A DNA stretch of 64,000 nt, from assembly GCF_003335215.1 (NCBI RefSeq), contig NZ_QPGB01000001.1:310001-374000 (forward strand). The letters run 5' to 3'. A model generated the notes under the pieces. It was not told the DNA's origin and searched no databases. It worked only from the letters and a program-made list of their open reading frames with translations. Positions within the stretch are counted from its first letter, which is position 1. Every line of letters starts with the position of its first letter. This document shows, in pieces, positions 49,940 to 58,096 of the stretch. The position numbers and the translations under genes are program-made. Source of the DNA: Parvibium lacunae (GTDB taxonomy: Bacteria; Pseudomonadota; Gammaproteobacteria; Burkholderiales; Burkholderiaceae_D).

Positions 49940-50629
49940 TCAAGGTTTTTTCTTTGAGTAGAAGCGTTCCAGCACTTTTTGTAGATGCTGCGTGGCCATT
50001 TCGGCTGCATTCTCGGGTTGCTTGGCCGCGATGGCGCGATATATGGCCTCATGCTCATGGTAAGCGGCTTCCGTGTATCCCGTATTTTGAGCGCTGTTAG
50101 CGCGGGCATTCTCAATAGCGTTACGTAATTTGCCGTGCAGATAGTGAAGTAACTCAATGAAATAGTGATTTTTTGTGGCGTGCGCAATGGCGAGATGAAA
50201 GCCCAGATCCGCATCAATACTAAGCGGGCCGTATAGGTTCTTTTTGAGATGGGCGAGCGCATCCTTGATGGCGGCTATATCTTCCTTCGAAGCATTTTTA
50301 GCCGCTATGGCGGCGGCGCCAGATTCGATCACCATCCGTAATTCAATCAAGGCTTTAAATTCATTGTCCTGAATCGGGGCTTCAAACTGTAAGCCTGTAT
50401 CAATTGTCAGTGCTTTGACAAACACGCCCGCCCCTTGCTTGGAGGCCAGTAAACCCTTGGATTTCAGGCGTTCGATCGCTTCACGGACCACCACAATGCT
50501 GACACCGTATTGCTCGCACAATTTTTTGCCGGTGGGGATCTTGCTGTCAATTGGGTAGGTGCCGTCCTTGATTTCTTGTTCAAGATGTTCGGCAACTTGA
50601 TCGGTGAGTGTAATTACATTTGGGTTCAT
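49940..50629 (-). CDS. GntR/FadR-family transcriptional regulator
   Basis: 229 residues. An N-terminal winged helix (about 5-72, with IPTGKKLCEQYGVSIVVVRE and AIERLKSKGLL) is joined to a helical FCD ligand-binding domain with the metal-binding pattern in RMVIESGAAAIAAKNA, ADLGFHLAIAHATKN and AAYHEHEAIYRAI. FCD domains bind carboxylic acids. Divergent from a Bug binding protein and an L-2-hydroxyglutarate oxidase; by analogy with LhgR of Pseudomonas it may repress them and respond to L-2-hydroxyglutarate. The 31-bp palindrome upstream is the likely site. Confidence 0.88.
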   Translation of the reverse strand: MNPNVITLTDQVAEHLEQEIKDGTYPIDSKIPTGKKLCEQYGVSIVVVREAIERLKSKGLLASKQGAGVFVKALTIDTGLQFEAPIQDNEFKALIELRMVIESGAAAIAAKNASKEDIAAIKDALAHLKKNLYGPLSIDADLGFHLAIAHATKNHYFIELLHYLHGKLRNAIENARANSAQNTGYTEAAYHEHEAIYRAIAAKQPENAAEMATQHLQKVLERFYSKKKP

Positions 50630-50669
50630 ACTAATACACTATCACAGCAAAGCTGGGGGGTGATCTTTG

Positions 50670-50700
50670 ATTTATATTGTTATAATATAACAATATAAAT
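50670..50700. promoter_or_regulatory. Perfect 31-bp palindrome, likely GntR operator over the promoter
   Basis: Two 15-bp arms (ATTTATATTGTTATA and its exact complement) around a central A. It contains TATAAT at 50681-50686 and the inner core TTGTTATAATATAACAA. Located 41 bp before the GntR start and 101 bp before the Bug gene. GntR/FadR dimers bind related TNGT...ACNA sites. Confidence 0.75.
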
Positions 50701-50800
50701 ATTGCTGCGAATTATCCAGTCTATGGCTAGTCTCACCGATATTTATCAAATACGTTTAAAAATATCGCATTAAACATTTGCTACAGATGAGGAGACAAAG

Positions 50801-51775
50801 ATGATTAAATCTGCCGTAAAGATTGTATGGATAGCACTCCTTCAAGCGCCGCTTACCTTGATGGCTGCAGAATATCCGGTCAAGCCCGTGAAAATAATTG
50901 TCCCATTTGCGCCTGGTGGCTCGACAGACATTATTGGGCGATTAATCGCAGATAAACTTTCAACAGCGTTGGGGCAGCCTTTCATTGTTGAAAACCGTGC
51001 AGGGGCAGGGGGGGCGATTGGTGCGGACGCGTTGGCAAAGGCCAGCCCAGATGGCTATACATTAGGGATTGCTTCGGTCAGTACGGTGGCGACGGTACCT
51101 GCGTGTAATGACAAGCTATCTTATGACCCAATGAAAGATTTCACTTACATCAGTAATATTGCTGGTGTGCCAAATGTGGTTACCGTGAATCCTAAAAAAT
51201 TGCCGGTGAAAGATCTGGCTGAGTTAATCAAGCTAATTAAAGAAAAACCGACGCAATACACCTATGCAAGTTCAGGAACCTGTGGGGTGATGCATATGAT
51301 GGGTGAGTTGTTTGAAGAGAGTACTAAAACTAAGCTCACGCACATTCCTTATCGTGGGTCTGGCCCAGCATTAACAGATACAGTGGGTGGTCAAGTTGAC
51401 ATGATGTTTGATAACTTGCCCTCATCTGTGCCGCATATCCAAGCGGGTAATCTAAGAGCGTTGGCGGTTGCTTCTCCTAAACGAGTAGAGCTCTTCCCGA
51501 ATGTGCCAACATTTGGCGAACTAGGCCATCCACTAGTTAATGAACCGGCTTGGTATGGCTTAGTTGCGCCAGCGAATTTACCTGAGGCAATCACTAAAAA
51601 GTTGCAGGAAGCCGTGCAAAAATCGTTGACTCAAGCTGAGGTCAAAGCCAAGCTCCAAACCCAAGGGGCATTGCCGATAGGTAATTCGTCTGCTGAGTTT
51701 AAGCAGCAGGCCGAGATTGAGTATATGAAAATGAAAAACATCGTTAAAACTAAAAATATCAAGTTCAACGATTAA
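50801..51775 (+). CDS. Bug-family (TTT/TctC-like) periplasmic binding protein
   Basis: 324 residues with a signal peptide (about 1-23). YPVKPVKIIVPFAPGGSTDI is the typical Bug start, followed by ENRAGAGGAIGADALAKASPDGYTLG and the AYSG-like ASSGTCGVMHMMGEL region that contacts ligand carboxylates. Bug proteins bind carboxylic acids; the TctA/TctB permease is not in this window, as is usual for Bug proteins. Next to lhgO and a GntR regulator, so a ligand such as L-2-hydroxyglutarate, glutarate or a related dicarboxylate is inferred. GAGGAG precedes the ATG. Confidence 0.9.
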   Translation: MIKSAVKIVWIALLQAPLTLMAAEYPVKPVKIIVPFAPGGSTDIIGRLIADKLSTALGQPFIVENRAGAGGAIGADALAKASPDGYTLGIASVSTVATVPACNDKLSYDPMKDFTYISNIAGVPNVVTVNPKKLPVKDLAELIKLIKEKPTQYTYASSGTCGVMHMMGELFEESTKTKLTHIPYRGSGPALTDTVGGQVDMMFDNLPSSVPHIQAGNLRALAVASPKRVELFPNVPTFGELGHPLVNEPAWYGLVAPANLPEAITKKLQEAVQKSLTQAEVKAKLQTQGALPIGNSSAEFKQQAEIEYMKMKNIVKTKNIKFND

Positions 51776-51785
51776 TCAAGCCTGC

Positions 51786-51804
51786 GGAGGGGGGGCGCCC
51801 CTCC
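51786..51804 (+). terminator. GC-rich hairpin between the Bug and lhgO genes
   Basis: GGAGGGG, loop GGGCG and CCCCTCC form a perfect 7-bp GC stem, 10 bases after the Bug stop and 29 before lhgO. TGTTTAAAAATTATTTT follows. It may act as a partial terminator or protect the upstream mRNA so that more binding protein than enzyme is made. Confidence 0.55.
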
Positions 51805-51833
51805 TGTTTAAAAATTATTTTAGGAAGTAGACG

Positions 51834-53021
51834 ATGTATGACTTTTGTATTATCGGCGGCGGCATCGTCGGGTTAGCGACTGCCTTCGAGTTAAAAAAAC
51901 AAAAGCCCGCTGCGACGATATTGATTTTGGAAAAAGAAAGCTCGTTAGCTAAACACCAAACTGGTCACAATAGCGGTGTGATCCATGCGGGTGTTTACTA
52001 TGCACCAGGTAGTTTAAAGGCGCGTCTATGCAAAGAGGGGGCGGAAGCGACTAAGCAATTTTGTACCGAACACGATATTCCTTTCGATGTCTGTGGCAAA
52101 TTACTAGTGGCAACCAATGAGGTGGAAATGCAGCGCATGCAGGCGCTGCACCAGCGTTCCATTGAGAATGGTTTGGATATTCAGCCCTTGAACCAGTCCG
52201 AATTAGCGGAACTGGAGCCAAATATAGCGGGCCTGGGTGCCTTGAAGGTCACGACAACGGGCATTGTTAGCTATCGCCAAATCTGCGAGAAAGTTGCCGC
52301 ATTGCTCGTTCAGCAAGACGTGACGATACAGCTTGGCGTAACCGTGACACAGATAGCGGAGTATGGCAATGGGATCGTCATCTCCGATGGTCAGCAAGAA
52401 TGGCAAGCAAGGCACCTAATTGTCTGCGGCGGCTTGCAGTCTGACCGTCTTGCAAAATTAGCCGGTTTAGCGATTCAACATCAGATCATTCCATTCCGGG
52501 GGGAGTATTACCAGCTACCTCCGCATTTGAATAATATTGTTAGCCATTTGATTTATCCGATTCCCGATCCTGAATTACCTTTCTTGGGCGTGCACCTGAC
52601 GCGCATGATTGATGGTTCCGTCACCGTGGGGCCAAATGCGGTACTGGGTTTTGCACGAGAAGGATACAAAAAGTTTTCCGTGAATCTGCGCGATATGGCG
52701 TCTTATCTCAGCTTCCCAGGTTTTTGGCGTGTGATTGCGGATAACTTGCAGTCTGGGCTGAGTGAGATGAAAAACTCGATCTATAAGTCGGGTTATCTGG
52801 CTTTGTGTCAAAAATATTGTCCGAGCTTGAAGCTGGAAGATTTATTACCCTATGAAGCAGGCATACGCGCACAAGCAGTCATGCGAAATGGTGAGTTAGT
52901 ACATGACTTTTTATTTTTAGAGAGTAAGAGAATGCTACATGTATGTAATGCGCCTTCTCCTGCTGCGACCTCTGCCTTTCCGATTGGGAAGATGATTGTG
53001 GAAAAAGTCTTGGCTAGGTGA
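51834..53021 (+). CDS. lhgO: L-2-hydroxyglutarate oxidase (LhgO-like)
   Basis: 395 residues, FAD-dependent DAO-superfamily enzyme that oxidises L-2-hydroxyglutarate to 2-oxoglutarate and passes electrons to the respiratory chain. FCIIGGGIVGLATAFEL is the dinucleotide-binding motif; GHNSGVIHAGVYYAPGSLKA and YEAGIRAQAV are strongly typical of LhgO. The end SPAATSAFPIGKMIVEK closes the FAD site. GGAAG precedes the ATG at 51834. Co-directional with a Bug gene and controlled probably by the divergent GntR regulator. No csiD or glutarate genes are in the window. Confidence 0.93.
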   Translation: MYDFCIIGGGIVGLATAFELKKQKPAATILILEKESSLAKHQTGHNSGVIHAGVYYAPGSLKARLCKEGAEATKQFCTEHDIPFDVCGKLLVATNEVEMQRMQALHQRSIENGLDIQPLNQSELAELEPNIAGLGALKVTTTGIVSYRQICEKVAALLVQQDVTIQLGVTVTQIAEYGNGIVISDGQQEWQARHLIVCGGLQSDRLAKLAGLAIQHQIIPFRGEYYQLPPHLNNIVSHLIYPIPDPELPFLGVHLTRMIDGSVTVGPNAVLGFAREGYKKFSVNLRDMASYLSFPGFWRVIADNLQSGLSEMKNSIYKSGYLALCQKYCPSLKLEDLLPYEAGIRAQAVMRNGELVHDFLFLESKRMLHVCNAPSPAATSAFPIGKMIVEKVLAR

Positions 53022-53168
53022 GTAATTAATTGCGTAGGAGGATTTTCATCAGCCATCAACTGCGTATTCTCTGGCTTGTCGGGCAATCAGATTTCGGTAT
53101 CCATCTGCGGATACGTGAAGGCTAATGACTTTGCTCAGTGATAGTGTCGCACTTCATACCCCACTCAT

Positions 53169-53193
53169 TCTGATTGACCGATTTCCAATCAGA
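53169..53193 (+). terminator. Hairpin between convergent lhgO and a membrane-protein gene
   Basis: TCTGATTG (53169-53176), a 9-nt loop, and CAATCAGA (53186-53193) form a perfect stem; TTACGCTTTTT follows on the plus strand. A moderate terminator for the lhgO transcript, ending exactly where the facing gene's stop codon begins. Confidence 0.45.
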
Positions 53194-53646
53194 TTACGCT
53201 TTTTGGAGCAATTTTAGAGCGGTCAGGCAGGCGCATCCTGCGGCTAAAACAGCCGCTGCGCCAACCCATAACCAATAGCCACAGCCGTAACCAACGATAG
53301 TTGCATAGTCTGGCACAGCGCTAACAATAATTTTTTTGTGGCGTAAAAAACTCAGCATCAAAATCACCGCTAGGCCACTACAAGCTAATGCGATTTCGTA
53401 TTGCTTGAGCCCAGTAAATACCCAAGCGATGATTAATAATGGGTTGGCTAGCCATGTGTAAATATGAAAAAACACCCCCATCCAGCCAACGGCTAACAGC
53501 CCTAGGGCAGAGGAGTAAGCGTCACGTCGGTCTCCTTCTAAATAATAGGCTTCCCCGCACAAGCAGGCAGCAAATAAGGTGCAACTTAGACCTAAGAGCC
53601 ACCAGTGGATTTGAGATTCCATTTTCATTGTCTTCCGTAAGTCCAT
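53194..53646 (-). CDS. Small membrane protein of unknown function
   Basis: Up to 150 residues; a start at Met7 (53628) or Met9 (53622) is equally possible as no clear ribosome site stands out. Four hydrophobic segments are seen: about 15-33 (WWLLGLSCTLFAACLCG), 45-65, 68-98 (LLIIAWVFTGLKQYEIALAC and on), and 120-145 (YWLWVGAAAVLAAGCACLTA). Several Cys occur in the helices (Cys22, 28, 30 and 136, 138 approximately). I do not recognise it. The neighbouring DUF1963 gene lies 57 bp upstream on the same strand. Confidence 0.6.
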   Translation of the reverse strand: MDLRKTMKMESQIHWWLLGLSCTLFAACLCGEAYYLEGDRRDAYSSALGLLAVGWMGVFFHIYTWLANPLLIIAWVFTGLKQYEIALACSGLAVILMLSFLRHKKIIVSAVPDYATIVGYGCGYWLWVGAAAVLAAGCACLTALKLLQKA

Positions 53647-53703
53647 TTAAATGTGCTGAATTTACCCTGAGGTTAATTAATCTGTATCTCTTTGTGAAAA
53701 TGA

Positions 53704-54402
53704 TTAGCATTGCCAGAGTAAACGCCCTTCGTTAAGCGTTTCATTAATAAAAATATAAGCATAACCAGTACCGAAATTCACATAAAAAGGTAGGGCGCAT
53801 TCATCCAATTGTGCAAGTAGTTGCCAGGTATCTCCAATAGGATATTCATCACCTTGAATAAACCATGGTTGGCCGCCAATTTTATTGCCCCACATCGCAT
53901 GGTCGTATGCCTTAGCGCTCTCGTCATCAAGTATCGCTCGTTGCGCTTGCGTATGGAATTGTGGTTCCATTTGTAAATCAAACGTAGGGATAAATAATTC
54001 AACTCTATCCGTTTCTGCGCCATGAGCCTTAGTCAGCACAGTAGGGCCAGTTGCTAATGAGCTGAGCGTTAAGAAAGTCGGTGGTGAAAAGAGTGCGTGC
54101 GGCGATTGGATAATTACCGCGTTTTCACCGCTTTCTGGTTCCCATGTTGGCAAAGATCCATCACTATCGGCAATAAATAAGTACGCGCACTGCCCATCTG
54201 CTTGCGTAAACAATTCAGACGGGATCACAATCTGCCCAATAAAGGTCATGGGCGCGTTTGTTTTTGCACTCAGTGGCCAGCAGGGTTGATTGATCCAAGT
54301 GGGCTGGCCGCCAAATTGTGTGCTGAGATATTGCCTATTTTCTATGGAGGGATAGTTGGCGGTAGAAAAATTTAGGCAATGCGAATATCTTAATCTATTC
54401 AT
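53704..54402 (-). CDS. DUF1963 (YwqG-like) protein
   Basis: 232 residues from ATG 54402 (a TTG directly after the previous stop would add seven). STQFGGQPTWINQPCWPLSA and the later MTFIGQIVIPSELF, then IGGQPWFIQGDEYP, form the paired GGxP-W...W motif of DUF1963 proteins, a beta-rich fold of unknown function. The C-terminus YAYIFINETLNEGRLLWQC has the FIN...G.W.WQC ending common in the family. Lies 21 bases after the response-regulator gene but is not obviously connected to it. No clear ribosome site. Confidence 0.8.
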   Translation of the reverse strand: MNRLRYSHCLNFSTANYPSIENRQYLSTQFGGQPTWINQPCWPLSAKTNAPMTFIGQIVIPSELFTQADGQCAYLFIADSDGSLPTWEPESGENAVIIQSPHALFSPPTFLTLSSLATGPTVLTKAHGAETDRVELFIPTFDLQMEPQFHTQAQRAILDDESAKAYDHAMWGNKIGGQPWFIQGDEYPIGDTWQLLAQLDECALPFYVNFGTGYAYIFINETLNEGRLLWQC

Positions 54403-54423
54403 TGAATGGATGAGGGCGATCAA

Positions 54424-55035
54424 TTAGTACTTTTGCAAGACAATTTTCATTAAATCAGCCACGGTCGTAATGCCCAGCTTATCCATGATATTGGCGCGAT
54501 GCGCTTCCACAGTTTTAATACTGATATTTAAGTCATCGGCGATTTGTTTATTGAGGCGACCGGCCACAATTCTTTCCAGCACCTGATTTTCACGGGCGGT
54601 TAGCTTCGCGAGTAGGGCTTCTTGGTGTTGTTTAGACGTGTTCTTTTCGTGCTGGCTGCGAGATGCTGTGAGCATGGTTTCTACTATGCGGCGCAGTTCG
54701 GCCTCGTTGAAGGGTTTTTCAATAAAGTCGACTGCCCCTTTTTTCATGGTGGAAACCGCCATGGGGACATCCCCGTGGCCGGTAATAAATACGATGGGCA
54801 GAGTTGAACCACGGGCATTCAGCTGCTCTTGTAATTCAAGACCACTCATACCAGGCATGCGCACATCAAGAATTAAACATCCCACCGGATTATTATCGTA
54901 GTGAGCTAAAAAAGCCTCGGCGCTGGGGAAGGTTTTGACCCGATAGGTCGGGTCAGTTTCCAGCAGCCACTGCAGTGAATCACGGACGGCATCATCATCA
55001 TCCACAATATAAATGGTTCCAGCGAGCTGCGTCAT
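54424..55035 (-). CDS. FixJ/TtrR-type response regulator
   Basis: 203 residues. Receiver domain (about 1-120) with acidic pair DDD (12-15), phospho-accepting Asp57 in LILDVRMPGMSG, Thr in FITGHGDVPMA and Lys in FIEKPFNEAEL. A LuxR-type helix-turn-helix (about 140-200) has LTARENQVLERIVAGRLNKQ and IADDLNISIKTVEAHRANIM. It follows its kinase gene by 15 bp on the same strand, so they are a two-component pair. Target genes probably include the divergent binding-protein gene at 58.1 kb; this is inference from position. Confidence 0.94.
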   Translation of the reverse strand: MTQLAGTIYIVDDDDAVRDSLQWLLETDPTYRVKTFPSAEAFLAHYDNNPVGCLILDVRMPGMSGLELQEQLNARGSTLPIVFITGHGDVPMAVSTMKKGAVDFIEKPFNEAELRRIVETMLTASRSQHEKNTSKQHQEALLAKLTARENQVLERIVAGRLNKQIADDLNISIKTVEAHRANIMDKLGITTVADLMKIVLQKY

Positions 55036-55050
55036 ATGTGTCTCCTATTT

Positions 55051-57855
55051 TTAGCGGGGCAGGGTAAAGTAAAACGTGCTGCCTTGACCCAGTTGTGAAT
55101 CGACCCAGAGTCGTCCGTGATGAAATTCAATGATTGAGCGGCAAATATTCAAGCCCATTCCCATGCCTTCAGCTTTAGTGCTAAAGAAAGGATCAAAGAG
55201 TTTATTGATATGGTCGGGGGCGATTCCCGTTCCTCGGTCATGAACGCTGAAAGTTAACTGCGCATTATCTTGGATGAGTTTTAACACGACAACCCGCTCC
55301 GCTGGCGCCAGTGGGGGGTGTTTGCTATCGCTGGCTTCAACCGCATTTTTTAGCAAATTAAGCAGTACCTGTTCGATCAGTATGGTGTCTGCTTCGACAG
55401 TGGGTAGAGGCGATGGTAACTCAGTCAGGATTTGAATATTTTTCTTTTTCGCTTCTATCTCAGCAAAGCCGATTGCATTTTCAATCACGACAGCCAGATC
55501 ACAAGGGCGGCGATTGGGTTCACTACGTTTGACAAATTCACGGATGCGGCGGATGATTTTTCCGGCTCGTTCGGCTTGCTGACTGGTTTTTTCTAGGGCA
55601 GTAATCAGTTCGTCTGGCTGAATACTCTGTTGTTTGACACGGTTACTGATCCCCATGCAGTAATTGGCAATCGCGGTGAGTGGCTGGTTTAGCTCATGCG
55701 CAAGAGACGAGGCCATTTCCCCCATGGTGGTAAGGCGGCTAGTGAGTTGCAATTTCTCTTGCTGTTGGCGTGCCAGCTCCTCTGCTTGTTTACGTTGAGT
55801 AATATCGGTCGCAATCTGTAAGGTGGCATGGCGACCATCTACCCATTTGATGGCTCTTCTGCGTAGCTCATACCAATGACCTGTTTGTGGGTCTTGCACC
55901 TCACTGACTTGCATGTTCAATCCATTGTGTTGATCTGTTGGATAGTTGGGCAGTTGTTCTGCCTCAGCATGCAACCGCTGGTGGCCCTGGCTGTCGTGGC
56001 TAAAATATTGCCGGTAATAGCGATTGGCAAACAAAAGTTCAGCAGTATGTTGGTGATCTCGATCAATCCGTTGATTGTTGACGTCGGTAGCAACGGAGAT
56101 GGCGACATCCAATTCGTTCAGCACAGTTGTAAAGCGTTCGTGGGCAGCGACCAGTTCTTCACGGATTTTTTTGGGTTCCGTAATATCCGTAATCGAGGTC
56201 ATCCAGCCACTTTGTTCGCCCTGGTTGTCAATCAAGGGCGATACATACATTCGTGCGTCGAATTTTTCTCCATGCCGCCGTTGTATGCGAACTTCAAAGC
56301 CACTGCTGGGGGCCCGACCCTCGAGCACCATGTCTAAATTTTTCCATTGCTGAGGAATATCTTCCTCGGGCCAATAAGGGAAGGGGGGGGAAGTACCAAT
56401 CAACTCATTCTCTTCCCAACCGACCATCCGACAAAACGCCCGATTCACGTAGGTGATTTTTCCTTGTTTGTCGAAGGCGCGCATGCCTGTTAGCATCGAA
56501 TCTTCCATCGCGCGGCGGAAAGCGGTTTCAGCAATTAATGCGGCTTCAGCCTGTTTGCGTTCAGTAATATCATGGGCTACAGCATAAATGCGGCGTGCCG
56601 CAGGTTTTGAGGCCAAATCTAGTTTCAATTCCCAAGCGAGCCAGCGCGGGCTGATCTGAGCACTCACAACCGCAGCGCGACAAGAAAAGCTAAGGGCACT
56701 TTCGACTTCGGTTCTGGCTTCCAGGAGTTGTTTAAATTGTTGTTGAAATAACGCTTGATCACTCTGGTGAATCAGGGTGCTGATCGGCTTATCAATTAAA
56801 CTGGTATGCGGTTGGTCCAGTAACCGCGCAGTCGCCGGGTTGATGCGTTCAATTTGGCCGTTGGTGCGCAAGATTGCCAAGATATCCAGCGATACCGCAA
56901 AAAAACGATCGCGACTGTGTTCAGCTTCCATGCGGCGTCGGGTATGCCGCCACAACATGGCCAAGCTCCAGATGATGGTGATTGATAAGCCGATCACAAG
57001 CCAAAATAAGATACTTCGCGCCAGTTCACTCTGCGGGCGGATGGCATATGTTTTTAAGATAATTCCCTGTCCGGGTGGGTCAATCAGGACTTCATAGCTG
57101 AGTGTCTGGGCGCGGGTGACAGCTTGGCTTTCCCCCTGTTTTTCTTCGGGTGAGGTGCTAGCCAAGACGCGCCCACTCTCCTCGGTAATCGTCACGGAAT
57201 ATTTGCGGGTAATTTCGCGTGGTACGACTTGTTCCAGTAATCCGAGAATCGAGTACACCCCGGTTACCGTTCCTAAAAATTGCCCGCTACGAATCACCGG
57301 TACTTGTACTTCCATATAGCTATGAGGGTTACGTTCCCGATCAGTCGTGAAGTAAGGGGCGCTGTAAGCCGTTCGCTCTGTTTCTTTTGCCGCTAAAAAG
57401 GTGGTGTAGCTATGATTAGGGACAGGAAGACTTTTTAAATTCTGGCCTAGTAAGCGGAATTTACGTTCATTCAGCCGCCCACTGGTACTCAGCCATTGGA
57501 CTTGGCCCTCATGATTGCTCAAGTAAATCGCTTCTAACTCTGGATTCAACACCATGTAATCCTTAGTTTGCACCTGAAAGGATAAATTATCGATTCGCTG
57601 TTGGCTGATATCTCGTGCCAACCCAACCAGTGAATCTTGATTTAACTGCAGATGCAAACGCATGCTTTGCTGCGCCCATTCCGTGTCACGTAGTAGTGTT
57701 CCCCGCACTTGTTCTATTTCAGTCGTTTGCAGCAACCGTAACAGCAAAAACATGGTGCCAATAAACAGCAGTAGCGCCAACACGGGCATCAGTGAGTAAA
57801 AAGAAATTTGCTGATCGGGTCTTGTTGCGCCGAGCCAATGTTTGATTTGCCGCAT
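55051..57855 (-). CDS. Membrane sensor histidine kinase with three PAS domains
   Basis: 934 residues. Two membrane helices (about 20-42 and 279-300) flank a periplasmic sensor of about 235 residues, of a size suiting a double-Cache or similar domain. Three PAS domains follow (about 315-430, 440-565 and 580-690; for example GMRAFDKQGKITYVNRAFCR). The HisKA motif SLAHELNQPLTAIANY holds His720, and the HATPase has NLLKNAVEAS, DRGTGI and GMGMGLNIC. The ELNQPL H-box places it in the DctB/FixL/TtrS group. No haem-binding FixL His was identified. Partner of the FixJ-type regulator; ligand unknown. Confidence 0.93.
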   Translation of the reverse strand: MRQIKHWLGATRPDQQISFYSLMPVLALLLFIGTMFLLLRLLQTTEIEQVRGTLLRDTEWAQQSMRLHLQLNQDSLVGLARDISQQRIDNLSFQVQTKDYMVLNPELEAIYLSNHEGQVQWLSTSGRLNERKFRLLGQNLKSLPVPNHSYTTFLAAKETERTAYSAPYFTTDRERNPHSYMEVQVPVIRSGQFLGTVTGVYSILGLLEQVVPREITRKYSVTITEESGRVLASTSPEEKQGESQAVTRAQTLSYEVLIDPPGQGIILKTYAIRPQSELARSILFWLVIGLSITIIWSLAMLWRHTRRRMEAEHSRDRFFAVSLDILAILRTNGQIERINPATARLLDQPHTSLIDKPISTLIHQSDQALFQQQFKQLLEARTEVESALSFSCRAAVVSAQISPRWLAWELKLDLASKPAARRIYAVAHDITERKQAEAALIAETAFRRAMEDSMLTGMRAFDKQGKITYVNRAFCRMVGWEENELIGTSPPFPYWPEEDIPQQWKNLDMVLEGRAPSSGFEVRIQRRHGEKFDARMYVSPLIDNQGEQSGWMTSITDITEPKKIREELVAAHERFTTVLNELDVAISVATDVNNQRIDRDHQHTAELLFANRYYRQYFSHDSQGHQRLHAEAEQLPNYPTDQHNGLNMQVSEVQDPQTGHWYELRRRAIKWVDGRHATLQIATDITQRKQAEELARQQQEKLQLTSRLTTMGEMASSLAHELNQPLTAIANYCMGISNRVKQQSIQPDELITALEKTSQQAERAGKIIRRIREFVKRSEPNRRPCDLAVVIENAIGFAEIEAKKKNIQILTELPSPLPTVEADTILIEQVLLNLLKNAVEASDSKHPPLAPAERVVVLKLIQDNAQLTFSVHDRGTGIAPDHINKLFDPFFSTKAEGMGMGLNICRSIIEFHHGRLWVDSQLGQGSTFYFTLPR

Positions 57856-58096
57856 TGCAATATGGGTGAAACGAGTCGTGTGAAAAAAATCTATCGAAAT
57901 ACTACTTCAATTGTTCCCAAGTTTAGACGCCATCTTGCTGTCATCACAAGCATTGAATCGCATATCGGGTAAATACCAGTTCAGATGTTCACTGCTTAGC
58001 GCTAGAGTGCTAATGCTTATGTCTGATTGTCATCGTTCTCTCAATACCTAAAACTCCAATAGATGACACAGTCAATTAATCAAGGAGGTAAGCACA

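Noticed and set aside
55876-56337. 153-codon plus-strand frame inside the sensor kinase gene
   Set aside because: Antisense to a clear three-PAS kinase; no ribosome site or homology features.
56386-56393. Run of eight G bases in the sensor kinase gene as a second frameshift site
   Set aside because: The reading frame continues normally through it into a typical PAS sequence, so there is no sign of disruption.
57856-58096. Sigma-54 promoter between the kinase and binding-protein genes
   Set aside because: CGCCATCTTGCT near 57930 only loosely resembles TGGCAC-N5-TTGC and lacks the GG and GC pair at the right positions.
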